Below are positions 21,400 to 33,148 of a stretch of 64,000 nucleotides of DNA, piece after piece (within the stretch, counting starts at the first letter, position 1; every line of letters starts with the position of its first letter). Under the pieces are notes generated by a model, which saw nothing but the letters and a program-made list of their open reading frames with translations, ran no database searches and was not told the origin of the DNA. Made by a program: the position numbers and the translations under genes. The stretch is taken from contig CAVNZM010000016.1 of the NCBI GenBank assembly GCA_963693365.1, positions 2,108,001-2,172,000 of the forward strand, in the 5' to 3' direction. The DNA is from Amoebidium appalachense (lineage: Eukaryota > Ichthyosporea).

Positions 21400-22790
21400 G
21401 TCCTGTACGACTTTAGGACGTCCTATCGTCGTTAATATATCTAAAAGATAGCTTAGGACGGGTTTAGGATAACCCGGAATTTCAGGATGGCAAGGCGTCT
21501 GAAACACATCCCATATATATTAAATACGTCTGGCATGGGTTCAAGACAGTGGACATCTTAAAGACGTAGTAAAGTCGTCTGACAAGATGTCATACAGACA
21601 CCTGGAAGTGCACTTATACCCATCAGCACAAGTCCGGATGTCCTTAACCCCCCTTTAAATTGTCCGATGGGTTGCGGATGCATACGGGATATATTAAAGA
21701 CGTCTTTCGAATTTTCTGGTCTATTACGTCTTAAAGATATCCTGGACGGATTGAGGACATATTGTTATCATCCCGGAACATGGTGTAGTTAACAGATGTC
21801 CTAAAGACGTCTGCACTCATTCTACAGGATGTCTATGAGAGATACCGATACATATTATATAGATGTGTGTAAGATGCATTACACACGCAAGTAAGTTGAC
21901 ACAAGGCGCTCGTGGGTTGGGCGTAGAGATATGTTAAAGATGTACTGCAGAGATCTTAGTACAATCTTTATCCTCTCTTAATCCCGTATGGCCATGCAAC
22001 ATTTGCGAAACGAACTGATTGCGTTAGGATGTCGTCAGGATATATCACAGCTAGGCAGTAGATCATCTAAGGAGATCTTGGGAGAGTTCTTTTGTAGCGC
22101 TTTTGGCCATCCCAATTATATCTTCAAGACAGGCCATGTCTGTGCATGTGATATGCTAACGCAATCTTAGGCATGTATTGGTGATACCTTTCTGCGATCT
22201 TCACGCCCTATTTGGGGTAGCTTAAAGATGTTCAGAGTTGCAATTAGCTATTGTGTGAGGATTACTTTAGGACCTCTTTAAGACGTCTGCACTCATTCTA
22301 CAGGATGTCTATGAGAGATACCGATACATATTATATAGATGTGTGTAAGATGCATTATACACGCAAGTAAGTTGACACAAGGCGCTCGTGGGATGGGCGT
22401 AGAGATATGTTAAAGATGTAGTGCGGAGATCTTAGTACAATCTTTATCCTCTCTTAATCCCGTATGGCCATGCAACATTTGCGAAACGAACTGATTGCGT
22501 TAGGATGTGCACAGGATGTCGTCAGGATATATCACAGCTAGGCAGTGGATCATCTAAGGAGATCTTTGGAGAGTTCTTTTGTAGCACTATTGGCCATCCC
22601 AATTATATCTTCAAGACAGGCCATGTCTGTGCATGTGATATGCTAACGCAATCTTAGGCAAGTATTGGTGATACCTTTCTGCGATCTTCACGCCCTATTT
22701 GGGGTAGCTTAGAGATGTTCAGAGTTGCAATTAGGTATTGTGTTAGGATTACTTTAGGACCTCTTTAAGGGTTTAATGGGATCGATTTGG
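21400..22790. repeat. Tandem duplication of about 477 bp in a word-repetitive region
   Basis: The segment starting TAAAGACGTCTGCACTCATT recurs at 21802 and 22278 and the copies stay nearly identical for about 450 bp (GGATGTCTATGAGAGATACC; GGCCATCCCAATTATATC). The whole stretch, and 21400-21800 before it, is crowded with degenerate words such as TAAAGACGTC, TTAGGACG and GGATGTC. No convincing gene; the 60-codon frame at 21988 is inside the repeat. Confidence 0.7.
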
Positions 22791-23962
22791 ATGATCTTTA
22801 AGTGTTCCCTGGGATACAAAAGCAAAGCACGTATCGCTAACGAGCTCAGCCACGGCCTCTTTACCACCCTGTCAATGCCGATTACCCAGGACCACGTTCC
22901 GTGATGTGAGGGTTAGCTCAATATATACGGCGGGAAAAGGGATTGCGCATTTGATTGTGGGATAGATTACTCCAACGTTTTTGATTGGTTGTTTTTTAGG
23001 ATCGAATTTCACACAGCATTCACAATGAAGGCGTCACAAGGTCACGCTTTTATTGAAACATGAAACATGAAGGCGTCGCGCAGGTGCGTGCGAGATGATA
23101 GCCAATGGAAACAAAGATTTACTGGAGGAGTGCAAAACAGAATCCGAAGCACTGTTATCTTACAATCATGATCCGTATAATGTAATTAAAACTGGGGCAT
23201 TCAACTGCCAAATACAGAAGTTTTAGTTGTAATAATATTTAAGGTACCTATAAATTAGGCGAGATACTTTGGCAAACGGTGCAATGCCTGCGCGGAGCAA
23301 GTGGCCGGTGCGTTGAATTTACCCTAAATAAACACATTAAAAAATAAAAAATAAAAAAATGCACAAAAAACGCAAAAAAACGCAAAGATATATATCGCAT
23401 ACCTTAGGAAGCTCCTAAGAATATCCTCACGCTATACTAGAGCTATACTTACTATTCTGTCAGTACGTCCTGAATAAATACGCCAACCATACCTGAAACT
23501 GCAGTGCGGATCGCCGACCATAAAACTCCTTACACCCCACCACCCTAAGATACACTCCCTCCTCACCTTCTTGCAGTCGAATATAGCAGCTGTTCAAGTT
23601 GTATGGGAATATTTTTCTTTTCACTGGAAGAGGCAGATCCCCCCGTGGAGTCCCCCGTGCTTCAGCAGGCGTTAAGCCCGCCAGGAACAACTGCAGCTGT
23701 AGCGGCAGGAACTTTAGGCAATTGCCACGTCCTTCAAGCCTGGGGCTGGGGTCGAAGTTCCCTTCTGATGCAAAATAGGCATCCAGCTTTGCAAGGTGCA
23801 GGCCTTTCTTATCCTGCAAGCCTGTGTTTGGGACAAAAGGATTCGAGTAGATCAGAGTAATCTTCCGCAGCGCAGCGGCGGGCCCGCCGGGGAGGGGGGG
23901 GGGGGGGGGGGGTGAGCCATCACGTTTGATGCCCCCCCCCCCCCCCCCCCTTCCCCCCCCTC
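22791..23962. other. Non-coding stretch ending in facing poly-G and poly-C tracts
   Basis: No gene supported. 22995-23105 has a CCAAT-box inversion (GATTGGTTG), two AAGGCGTC words (23029, 23071) and GCCAATGG (23101), resembling the TIR boxes. 23340-23385 is A-rich. 23892-23912 is poly-G and 23933-23959 is mostly poly-C, separated by about 20 bp, able to form a hairpin or quadruplex. The chromovirus inserted at the end of the poly-C tract. Confidence 0.6.
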
Positions 23963-24575
23963 TGTGGTATATTATACCGGATATCTAGTATGGATGTACA
24001 CAGGTTGAGATATACGCACACGTGTACATGTATATATACCACTGTGTTTGATCTTAGGTAGGCCAGTATGCATGTCCCTCCCAGTCTTGTGCGCATGAGC
24101 ATGGAGTTAAACGTATGTGCACGTGCAACTTGCAGGATTATTCATGGGAAAACAGATATAATAGCCACATGGGACCGACACGTAGCAGAGGAACCATGAG
24201 CGTTAAGTTATAGTTTTATCATGGGAAAATATGCAAGTAGCCGCGTGAGGTATGACTGTGGAATGCATCGATAATCAAGTACTGTCACCCGATTGGCTCA
24301 ATAGGTTTATTGGAACCGTGATAGCCATGGGACAGAACCGTGAACCGTATGTGATTGGCTCTCGTAGCCAAAAAGCACATACCGATGCGCATGTCTGAGC
24401 CGCTGTGCGAGCTCCGTTATAAGGGCATGTCGGGGGCTTCAGAGCTTACTTAGTGTGCTCGGCTTACTAGGTGTAAGTAGGACTAGCACGTAACTAAGCA
24501 AAGCGTGGTCTAGTCAACCCCGTTCATTTTATAAACATATTGTTTGTCACAGACACACGATCTTATTATACAACA
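23963..24575 (+). repeat. Chromovirus 5' LTR
   Basis: 613 bp, begins TG and ends CA. A probable promoter lies in the CGTTATAAGGGC segment at about 24414. The 3' LTR is at 31078-31690. Directly after it (24576) reads GCTGAGCTACACC; no standard tRNA primer site was recognised. Confidence 0.92.
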
Positions 24576-24665
24576 GCTGAGCTACACCCCCTGCAGCGCT
24601 GTTCTTGTGCTGCAAGTGTGCTCGTATCAAGCAAGTACTATGTTTTTAGTTGTTTGGGTCCTAAC

Positions 24666-25538
24666 ATGTCTAACCACTTTGGTGACAACAATGCCGGCCC
24701 TAGTGGCCTGCATGGGGGGGAAGCTAGAAACGCCGACATCATTTTCCTGGAAGAACTCGGCTATAATGTTCCCCTTTCCCCCCCGGCTCTTCACCGTGGC
24801 ACCCTCCTGGAGCAGACCTTCCGTTGCTCGACCGTGTCTACTTCCGTTCACACGACTTGCAACACGACAATCAATACTGCTTCTCTTTTCATTCAGGGGA
24901 AACCGACTACGGCCAATCATTTGACCCCGAAGACTTGCCACCTGAAGACAATCGACATTCATCAGTCGACCTTCTCCACGGGCTATATGTCGAGGTCAAC
25001 GCAAACGCAAGCCGAGGCACCAGACGCCCTCATACGCGCCCTAACGGAGTATGCAAATTTGCACAACAAGACGGGCGTGAGCCTGGCAGCTTGGTGCTGG
25101 TGCGTTCTTGGGTGTCTCCTTCTGTTCGTGCTGCTGGCATTTTTGGTATCAAAGTTTGCCAGCTGTACAGCGCGCACGGCACTGTACCGTTCGTCGACGG
25201 CACTCACCTTGCTCCACCAACAACTACTCGCCCTCGCGAATGTATTCACTTCCAGGCAAAACTACGCGTGCCTTTCAGGGCAGTCTTCCCCCATCACTAA
25301 GTCACATGAATTTATCAATCAATTAGTGACTCTTAGTCGTGGTGAGCTCGACCTAGTGGTTACTTATTATGGTAACCGGGGCCCTCGAAAATTTCATCCA
25401 AGCATGCTCCCCTCGTGGGTTCGTGCCGGACGGGGCCCCCGTAAGAACTCTGGCCGTGGTGGTAGGGGTGGACGTGGTGGTGGCCGGGGGGGGCATAACA
25501 ACCCCCCCTCCTGCTGCCAACGAAAATGGGGATGGTAA
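24666..25538 (+). CDS. Upstream ORF of the chromovirus, uncertain
   Basis: ATG-led frame of 290 codons (MSNHFGDNNAGPSGLHG) ending RKWGW. It includes a hydrophobic stretch (CVLGCLLLFVLLAFLV) and a Gly/Arg-rich end (GRGGRGGRGGGRGG). A second open frame (24824-25300) overlaps it and has a more ordinary composition, so a frame change near 24820 is possible. It may be the N-terminal part of gag or a separate protein. Confidence 0.35.
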   Translation: MSNHFGDNNAGPSGLHGGEARNADIIFLEELGYNVPLSPPALHRGTLLEQTFRCSTVSTSVHTTCNTTINTASLFIQGKPTTANHLTPKTCHLKTIDIHQSTFSTGYMSRSTQTQAEAPDALIRALTEYANLHNKTGVSLAAWCWCVLGCLLLFVLLAFLVSKFASCTARTALYRSSTALTLLHQQLLALANVFTSRQNYACLSGQSSPITKSHEFINQLVTLSRGELDLVVTYYGNRGPRKFHPSMLPSWVRAGRGPRKNSGRGGRGGRGGGRGGHNNPPSCCQRKWGW

Positions 25539-26542
25539 TGCAGGTGGCGGTGGCCCCCCACCTCCCCCCGGACGGTGGTGCTGACGGTGGTGCCGGTGGT
25601 GCTAATGGTGCCGGAGGTGCTAACGGTGCTGGTGGTGCCGGTGGTGGTGGTGGTGATGGTGGTGGCGACGACGGTGACGGTGGTGATGACGGTGACGGTA
25701 ACGACGGCAACGGTGACGACCGGGAGGGGAAGGAAAAGATTCAACACATCCCCTCAGCAGCAATTCAGTCCCGTCCTATGCTCGAGGCAGATGCCGATAT
25801 CGACGAATTCTACAAACAACTCCAACATCATTTAATTTTCTTTTGTATTATGGAGTTGGTGGGCTTAAATCGCACGTTGATGTTTATTCGTATGTGCATG
25901 GGCCCCGGGGACCCCCGAGATGCTGCCGACAACGTCGACCTTTCCACGTGCACCGGCATCGACGATTTTTGGGCTAAGTTCCTTGAGAAGTATTTAGACA
26001 AGGAACGTAAGGAGGAGCATTTTAACGAGCTGAACAAGCTTCGTTTTATGCACACTCGGGCCTCGATAAAGACATTCCACAAGAAATTTAATTGCATCAT
26101 CTCCAACTCGGGTCTCAAGGACATGCCCGAGGTTGTGCTTCATCATTACCAACGTACCCTCAACGACTACCCGGACCTTTGTTCCGAGGCCCGGGCTGCA
26201 ACCACCCTCAAACAAGCCATGGGCCGTGTCATCCGACGGTATGAGGCTGATGTGGGTGCTCACAATTTAAAATGTAACCGTAATGTGGGTGCTGTAGATG
26301 AGATGGGTGGTGGTAGTGGGGGGCATGGTGGTGGTGGTGGTGGTCACGGGGGTGGCCACGGAGGTAGTGGGAGTAATGTTGGTGGTAAGGGTAAATCTAA
26401 TGGGGGGGGCAAATGGGCTAAGGATAATAAGAAAGATAAGAGGGGGCCCAATTGTTGGGCTTGCAAGCAGCCGGGGCATCGTTTTAAAGATTGCCCCACC
26501 CGAGCTGCCAAGAAGAACAAGGGCAAGCAAAGTGATAAATAG
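25369..26542 (+). CDS. gag: Chromovirus Gag
   Basis: Starts MVTGALENFIQACS at 25369, changes frame in a CCCC-rich stretch near 25560, then a Gly/Asp-rich linker and a capsid-like helical domain (about 25780-26260; DDFWAKFLEKYLDKE, FKKFN-type Ty3 motif FHKKFN). A CCHC zinc knuckle CWACKQPGHRFKDC lies at about 26457-26498, followed by a basic tail. Ends at a single TAG (26540-26542), after which the same frame stays open into the protease. Confidence 0.7.
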
Positions 26543-27835
26543 GTAATTGCCGGTGCTGGATGCACAGATACGGCATGTATTGCACATTGTGACCCAGTGG
26601 GTCACGAAAAAGTAATTAAAAATGTGCCTATACCATGTGCTTCTGCCCCGGCTTCTTCCGATATTCCCCCCTCCGAGCCCCCTTCCCCCGACCCCCGACC
26701 CCCCACCCCCCCACACCTATCCCCCCCCACAAAGAAATTTCGAACACTCGATAGAATAAGAAAAGTGTTCGATATAAGTGCCATATGCAATGCAGGAAGA
26801 CGTATCTATGTTAATGTTACGTTGAGTAATGAAAAATACTTTGCATTGTTTGACACTGGGGCATCATTCACGGTGGTTAGTGAGGCTGTTTTTTCCCAAC
26901 ACATGCAGGAGTTTGCTTTGCAACCCTCGGATGTGATTGTTACTTCTGTAAGGAAAAACGATAAAGCTCTAGCTGTGAGTGGTGAAGTGATGCTCCCGTT
27001 ATGCCTCGGTTCTCAAACATTCATGTGGCCTTGCTTAGTAATTAAAAATATTAAGCATGACATGATTATTGGGAACGATTTTGCCAACAAACACATTGCC
27101 ACCACTAATCATCAAGCACACTCACTAACACTGGTGTCGGGGATGGTGGTGCCGACGTCATCTTTGCACACCCCCTACACAATGTGTCCTGTTACCGTCA
27201 AGCACGACACCACCGTCAAATCTGGCTTTGGATGTGTATTACGTGCAACGGTGCAGGTGACTGCTGCTGCTGCTGCTGCTGGCACCCTCGGTATCTTCGA
27301 GCCTACTCGTGAATTTCGAGATAAGTTCCCCCCCACAACCTGTGAAATTAGTGTGGATAAATCTATTGCTGTTGTGTGCGAAAATGGTGTGGGTCCGGAT
27401 TTGAGCGTGTTCGGTACCATCGGTCATTTCGTTCCTACGAGCCGACATGAGTACATACACGAACTGAGTGTTTTGCAAGCCGAACCCCACCCCAGTCGTA
27501 CACAAACCGTCGTTGGTGCAATAGCGCAGTGCATCAGGTGGGCAACGGGGGGTGGAGAAGGTTGCCTACCCAATTCACCTCCGGCCGTGCCACCGGGCCG
27601 GGTGCCTACCGATAACATGTGTGGGCACGAAGGGCATGTGAGTGGGACACGAGGCGGTCCGATACACTCACCGATCGACCAATCAATGTGTGCCGTTGAT
27701 CATGAAAAACCCCCCCCCCGCGAAAAATTTCGGAAATTTCGGGTGGGGGTGCACACGATGCCGGCCAGGCTCCCCACGGTTTTGATTGGAATAGGGTGCC
27801 TCAGAGTATGCTTCCGGAGGTTAAGAAACTATTAG
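26543..27835 (+). CDS. pro: Chromovirus aspartic protease
   Basis: In the same frame as Gag beyond a single TAG, with no ATG at its head. Catalytic motif LFDTGASFTVVS at about 26848 and the second conserved box MIIGNDF at about 27061, as in retropepsins. The region past 27100 is a linker. It overlaps the RT frame at 27796-27835, where a -1 shift would be needed. Confidence 0.8.
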   Translation, partial: VIAGAGCTDTACIAHCDPVGHEKVIKNVPIPCASAPASSDIPPSEPPSPDPRPPTPPHLSPPTKKFRTLDRIRKVFDISAICNAGRRIYVNVTLSNEKYFALFDTGASFTVVSEAVFSQHMQEFALQPSDVIVTSVRKNDKALAVSGEVMLPLCLGSQTFMWPCLVIKNIKHDMIIGNDFANKHIATTNHQAHSLTLVSGMVVPTSSLHTPYTMCPVTVKHDTTVKSGFGCVLRATVQVTAAAAAAGTLGIFEPTREFRDKFPPTTCEISVDKSIAVVCENGVGPDLSVFGTIGHFVPTSRHEYIHELSVLQAEPHPSRTQTVVGAIAQCIRWATGGGEGCLPNSPPAVPPGRVPTDNMCGHEGHVSGTRGGPIHSPIDQSMCAVDHEKPPPREKFRKFRVGVHTMPARLPTVLIGIGCLRVCFRRLRNY

Positions 27836-29493
27836 AAGCACACTCTCGTTGCTTCACCACTACGGACCCCGACGAATTTCCTCAGATTAAAGGATTCACC
27901 ATGCACATAGACACGGGAGATAACCCACCGATTCGATTAAAACAGTGGAGGTTGGAACAAGTGAAAGAGCAGGCTGCAAAGGAGATCGTGGAGGATATGT
28001 GTCATAGAGGGCAGATGGAACAAGCACACAGTCAGTATAATTCACCCACCTTCGTAATACGAAAACCAAACGGAAAATACCGTCTGCTGACTGATTTTCG
28101 TGCTCTTAACAAGCAAATTCGAAAATCTGCCTGGCCCATGCCCAACTTGCAACAACAAATAGAGAAGTTGGCTGGGTATAAGTATTTCTGTAAAGCTGAT
28201 ATGTCGGGTGCCTTTTACCAAATACTGCTAGACGCTGAGTCACGTGAAAAAACAGGATTTTCTGTGGCTGGTGTGCAGTATCGTTATTGTGTGGCACCAC
28301 AGGGGCTCAGTACTTCCCCGTCCCAGCTAGCATCTATCATGACACAGATTTTGGCCCCGCTGGCCGATGATGTGGTGATATATGCCGATGATTTAGCTGT
28401 GGGTGCACACACCGAAACAGAATTAATACAGAAGCTTGACCGACTTTTCACCCGTCTCGGTGAATATGGTGTTAAGCTCGATGGGGCAAAGACATATATT
28501 GGGCTAACGGAAATACCGTTTTTGGGTTGGATTGTAGGGGTGAATGGCATTCGGCCCGACCCGAAAAAGGTTCAGGCAGTGAAAGATTGGCCGGTACCAA
28601 ACACACTACACCAACTCCGGGGTTTTCTGGGTATTACTTCCTATCTCCGCCGTCACATTTTAAATTATGCAGAGCGAGCCCGACCCATGAATGCCGAGTG
28701 TTACGGAGAAAAACACCGACGGTTAAAATGGACGGACGAATTAGATCGCTCGTTTAAAGATTTAAAATCGGCGTTATCGGAGGAAGTGCTTGCCCTGCCC
28801 GATCTTTCCCCCACGGGGGGTCAGTTTCTTATTCGTTGTGATGCTAGTCGGTTCTCGGAAGGGGCTTGCCTGTATCAAAAACAAAATGATGGCAAGTTCC
28901 GCACGGTGGCATATGCCTCCCGGATGTTTCAACCTACCGAACGTAGGTGGAGCAACATCGAACGAGAAACGCATGCAATCTATTGGGCACTGAAAGAGTT
29001 TAGGGTGTACGTGTATGGTCGAGTAAATACAATTGTGGAAAGTGACCATAAGCCCTGTCTTTCTCTTAAAGGTGTCAAACGGATAGCAAACGAACGGATG
29101 CAACGGTGGGCTTTGGAAATGCAGGAGTATGATTTCGATCTATACTACCGTCCTGGCCCTACCATGCACGATGCTGATGGGTTAAGCCGTATAGGATATA
29201 TTCTGCATGAGAACGAAAACATAACACTGGAAAGGTGGGATGTGAAAAAGGAATTACAAGAGGTTCTCACAGCAGATTTATCCGAGCTTAGCTCGCAACC
29301 AGCCGAAGTGTTTGTTGATTGGGGCGATGCACTCGAATTCACACACATTTTCGATCCAGACCGCTTGAAATGTGCACAAATTTCTGCACTCAGTCAAGCC
29401 GGCCTGCCCTCCCTTTCTGCACTCGGTGGTGCCGGCTATCAGAAGGAAGCAATTATGATGGCACAGGGGGGGACAAAATGTGTAAGGATATAA
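27796..29493 (+). CDS. pol: Chromovirus reverse transcriptase and RNase H
   Basis: RT landmarks: SPTFVIRKPNGKYRLLTDFRALN (about 28039), ADMSGAFYQI, LSTSPSQLASIM and YADDLA at about 28381. The connection domain FLGWIVGVNGIRPDPKKV is typical of Ty3/Gypsy. RNase H has IRCDASRFSEGACLYQ (about 28831), a Glu in ERETHAIYWALK and a DADGLSR end. The ORF head overlaps the protease frame, and integrase follows in the -1 frame after a G-run near 29470. Confidence 0.92.
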   Translation: MPQSMLPEVKKLLEAHSRCFTTTDPDEFPQIKGFTMHIDTGDNPPIRLKQWRLEQVKEQAAKEIVEDMCHRGQMEQAHSQYNSPTFVIRKPNGKYRLLTDFRALNKQIRKSAWPMPNLQQQIEKLAGYKYFCKADMSGAFYQILLDAESREKTGFSVAGVQYRYCVAPQGLSTSPSQLASIMTQILAPLADDVVIYADDLAVGAHTETELIQKLDRLFTRLGEYGVKLDGAKTYIGLTEIPFLGWIVGVNGIRPDPKKVQAVKDWPVPNTLHQLRGFLGITSYLRRHILNYAERARPMNAECYGEKHRRLKWTDELDRSFKDLKSALSEEVLALPDLSPTGGQFLIRCDASRFSEGACLYQKQNDGKFRTVAYASRMFQPTERRWSNIERETHAIYWALKEFRVYVYGRVNTIVESDHKPCLSLKGVKRIANERMQRWALEMQEYDFDLYYRPGPTMHDADGLSRIGYILHENENITLERWDVKKELQEVLTADLSELSSQPAEVFVDWGDALEFTHIFDPDRLKCAQISALSQAGLPSLSALGGAGYQKEAIMMAQGGTKCVRI

Positions 29494-31037
29494 TCACGTG
29501 GCTACGGTGGCTTGCCTCCCTCGATGCCGAGGCCAAACGGGAATGGCAGGCAGGGGGGGAACGAGCTGCACACGGTCTTAATCTTGAGTATTTCGGATAC
29601 AAAAAGGTTAAGAAAATAGCACAAATGTGTGTGATAGAGGATGACGTGCTTTATCATGTGGCTAAGGATGGTCGTCGTTGCCTGTATGTGCCCGAAATCC
29701 TTCGTGCTGATTTATTAAGAAGTGTGCACGACGGGGGGCTCATACTGGCATTGAACGAACTTACGAAAGATTATACAATTATTATTGGCCACGCATGCAC
29801 AAAGATATCACTGCTTATGTGAATGCCTGCACACAGTGCCAAGGCCGTAACGATAACCCACACTTGAGAAGTAGGCCATTTGAACAGAGATACGAAAATT
29901 TAAAAATGTTCTCTCATGTTTCTGTTGACCTTATGGGTCCGTTCACAGAAACGAAAAAATGGTAATACTTTCATTTGTGTGTTTATGGATATGGCAACGA
30001 AGTATTTAATCACTGTGCCCATCCAATCTAAGCATGCCGTTAATGTTGCACATGCACTCATGAATGTAATTTGCTATATACACGGCCCCCCTCGTACACT
30101 CTTGAGTGATCAGGGTTCAGAATTTCTCAATGAGCTAATTATTGAGATTTGCCGTATAGCAAATATTGCACAAGTGAGCACCTCTGCATATCACCCACAA
30201 AGCAACGGTTCCAATGAACGGTCTCATAGATTTATTAATAATGCACTCTCAAAGTACGTTAATTATGAGCACACTAATTGGGACACTCTGTTGCCGGTGG
30301 TTACACATGCATACAACACAACAACACACAAAATTTTGCAATGTACACCGTATTATCTTGTGTACGGGCAAGAAGCAACACAATTCCCTGACGTTGCCCT
30401 TCTTAACAGTAACCACCCGGCACTCAAGGACCCAGAGTGGAAGGCATACCGGCGAGAGTTACTAGCCCGTCTGCCTCTGCTCCGTGCTGTGGTCCAGCAA
30501 CGTGCCGTACGAGAGCCCCCAGGCCCCTCGGTGGCTCGTGAATTTGAGAAGGGTGCACGGATACGTGTTCGGAATCAAGCCAAAAATATCGGTGCCTGGG
30601 ATGTACGGTGGATTACGGGTTACGAAATCGTCAAAAGGGTCGGCCCGGTTACGTACGAGATCCGAAGCTTAGCAACTATGAAGAAATCTAAGTGGCACGT
30701 GGACGATATTCAGCTTGAATTGAGTGAGCAAAATAGAATTCGGCCTCAAGATCTCTCTCACCTCCCGGACACGGGCGATAGTCACAACTTCAACAAGGTT
30801 CTGCCGGACGAGTGGGTGGTGGAAAAGGTGCTTGACGTAAGAATTCAGAAACGGCGCAAGCAATCCACCCCTTACAAGTGGTACCAGATCAAGTGGGCAG
30901 GCAAAGATGATTCATTCACCTCTTGGGAGTCTGAGAAAGACTTAGCCTGCCCGGACAAGATCCGAGAGTTCCACCAACGCAGAGGTGACCTTGCATCGTT
31001 CCACGGATACATTGACTCATTGTGTGGAGCATGGTGA
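29470..31037 (+). pseudogene. Chromovirus integrase with chromodomain
   Basis: Zinc-binding HHCC: H in SVHDGG (about 29735), H in PRMHKDI and CTQC (about 29830). Core DDE: Asp in VFMDMATKY (about 29980), Asp in LSDQGSEF (about 30100), Glu in NGSNERSH (about 30210). A C-terminal chromodomain (VVEKVLDVR, YQIKWAGKDDSFTSWE) lies at about 30820-30960. Two opposite single-base shifts (about 29780 and 29955) break it, so this copy is probably not functional as given. Confidence 0.88.
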
Positions 31038-31077
31038 CGTATGTCGAGGACGACATACTTCTTTTTACGGTGGGGCG

Positions 31078-31690
31078 TGTGGTATATTATACCGGATATC
31101 TAGTATGGATGTACACAGGTTGAGATATACGCACACGTGTACATGTATATATACCACTGTGTTTGATCTTAGGTAGGCCAGTATGCATGTCCCTCCCAGT
31201 CTTGTGCGCATGAGCATGGAGTTAAACGTATGTGCACGTGCAACTTGCAGGATTATTCATGGGAAAACAGATATAATAGCCACATGGGACTGACACGTAG
31301 CAGAGGAACCATGAGCGTTAAGTTATAGTTTTATCATGGGAAAATATGCAAGTAGCCGCGTGAGGTATGACTGTGGAATGCATCGATAATCAAGTACTGT
31401 CACCCGATTGGCTCAATAGGTTTATTGGAACCGTGATAGCCATGGGACAGAACCGTAAACCGTATGTGATTGGCTCTCGTAGCCAAAAAGCACATACCGA
31501 TGCGCATGTCTGAGCCGCTGTGCGAGCTCCGTTATAAGGGCATGTCGGGGGCTTCAGAGCTTACTTAGTGTGCTCGGCTTACTAGGTGTAAGTAGGACTA
31601 GCACGTAACTAAGCAAAGCGTGGTCTAGTCAACCCCGTTCATTTTATAAACATATTGTTTGTCACAGACACACGATCTTATTATACAACA
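31078..31690 (+). repeat. Chromovirus 3' LTR
   Basis: Matches 23963-24575 end to end. Preceded by GGTGGGGCG at 31069-31077, a short purine-rich tract acting as probable second-strand primer. Followed by the target duplication CCCTC. Confidence 0.92.
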
Positions 31691-31693
31691 CCC

Positions 31694-31730
<37 letters not shown>

Positions 31731-32690
31731 CCCCGTCCATTCGGAGGGTTTTGGCAGATATTGAGATTTTAGATTTTTCTTCTTGAAATTCCCCGATCAC
31801 GTCCCCCCGTCCGTCGGGAAAAAATCCTATGGACTCCCCCGTGTGTACTTTGCATTAACGTACCTTCCCATTGGGAAAACAAAAAAAAACTGCATCGAAA
31901 TCCGTCCATTCTGAGGGTTTTTGCACGTTTCAAATTCCCTCCACAACACATGCACACTATAGAATGACCCCCCCCCCCCCCCTCTTGGACCCCCCTGATG
32001 GGCCCGGCAAATGCCCGTGGGGATGTGTGGGTGAACGTGGGCACTCCCCCCCACCCCCATCTACGTTTGGTGGTGAGAAAGTCAGCTACTTGCTAAAGGA
32101 AAGGGTGTTTGGGTTTTTTGAATACGAAGGCTGGTATGTTGCATGCGGGACTGGAGAAAACACTGAAATTCCCCGATCATGCCCCCCCCCCCCCCCCTCC
32201 GTCGGGAAAAAAATTCTACGGACTCCCCCGTGTGTACTTTTCATTAACATGCACACATGCACACACACGGTGCATCCCCCCCTCCCCTTCCCTCTCAACT
32301 GAGCACATACACACACACATACATGCGCACACACACACACACACACGCACACACACACACACACGCACATGCACACATGCACACATGCACGGACACGAAT
32401 CCCCCCTTCCCCTTCCCTCTCCACCGAGCACATGCACACATGCACAGACATGCACACACACACACACACAACACACACGATGCACACAGACATGCACACA
32501 CCAACACAAACACACAACACACACACACGCACGCACACACACACACACACATGCACACACACGGTGCATTTCCCCCATCCCCTTCCCTCTCCACAAAGCA
32601 CACACACACACACGTGCACACATGCACACACACGGTGCATCCCCCCTCTCTCCTTCCCTCTCAACTGAGCACATACACACACACATACAT

Positions 32691-32731
<41 letters not shown>

Positions 32732-32929
32732 CACACACACATGCACACATGCACACATGCACGGACACGAATCCCCCCTTCCCCTTCCCTATCCACCGAG
32801 GACATGCACACATGCACAGACATGCACACACACACACACACACCACACACGATGCACACAGACATGCACACACACACAAAAACACAACACACACACACAC
32901 ATACACTGTGGCACACAAAAATACACACA

Positions 32930-32965
<36 letters not shown>

Positions 32966-33148
32966 CACACACACGGTGCATTTCCCCCCTCCCCTTCCCT
33001 CTCCACAGAGCACACACACACACACGTGCACACATGCACACACACGGTGCATCCCCCCTCTCCCCCCCTTCCCTTTCAACTGAGCACATACACACACACA
33101 GACATGCACACACACACAACATACACAGACATCCACACATCAGACACA
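31691..33148. repeat. Poly-C tract and CA-rich minisatellites
   Basis: 31691-31730 is poly-C. A block of about 75 bp (GTCGGGAAAAAA and GGACTCCCCCGTGTGTACTTT) occurs at about 31812 and 32203. A longer repeat of about 360-400 bp, CACACACGGTGCATCCCCCC followed by CA-tracts, starts near 32264, 32626 and 33035, with a related GGACACGAATCCCCCC word at 32391 and 32762. Long frames on both strands here are CA/TG artefacts. Confidence 0.85.

Larger units (their letters stand above)
23963..31690 (+). mobile_element. Chromovirus (Ty3/Gypsy LTR retrotransposon with chromodomain), complete
   Basis: LTRs of 613 bp at 23963-24575 and 31078-31690 start TGTGGTATATT and end ATACAACA, with only about two substitutions seen between them (for example CCGACACG versus CTGACACG). 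Target duplication CCCTC at 23958-23962 and 31691-31695. Internal order gag, protease, RT, RNase H, integrase, chromodomain is Ty3/Gypsy type. Near-identical LTRs indicate recent insertion, although pol carries several single-base frame changes. It sits in a poly-C tract that continues at 31691. Confidence 0.93.

Noticed and set aside
23460-23819. 119-aa minus-strand ORF
   Set aside because: Starts at TTG, no ATG or promoter, no motif; composition is plausible but nothing else supports it.
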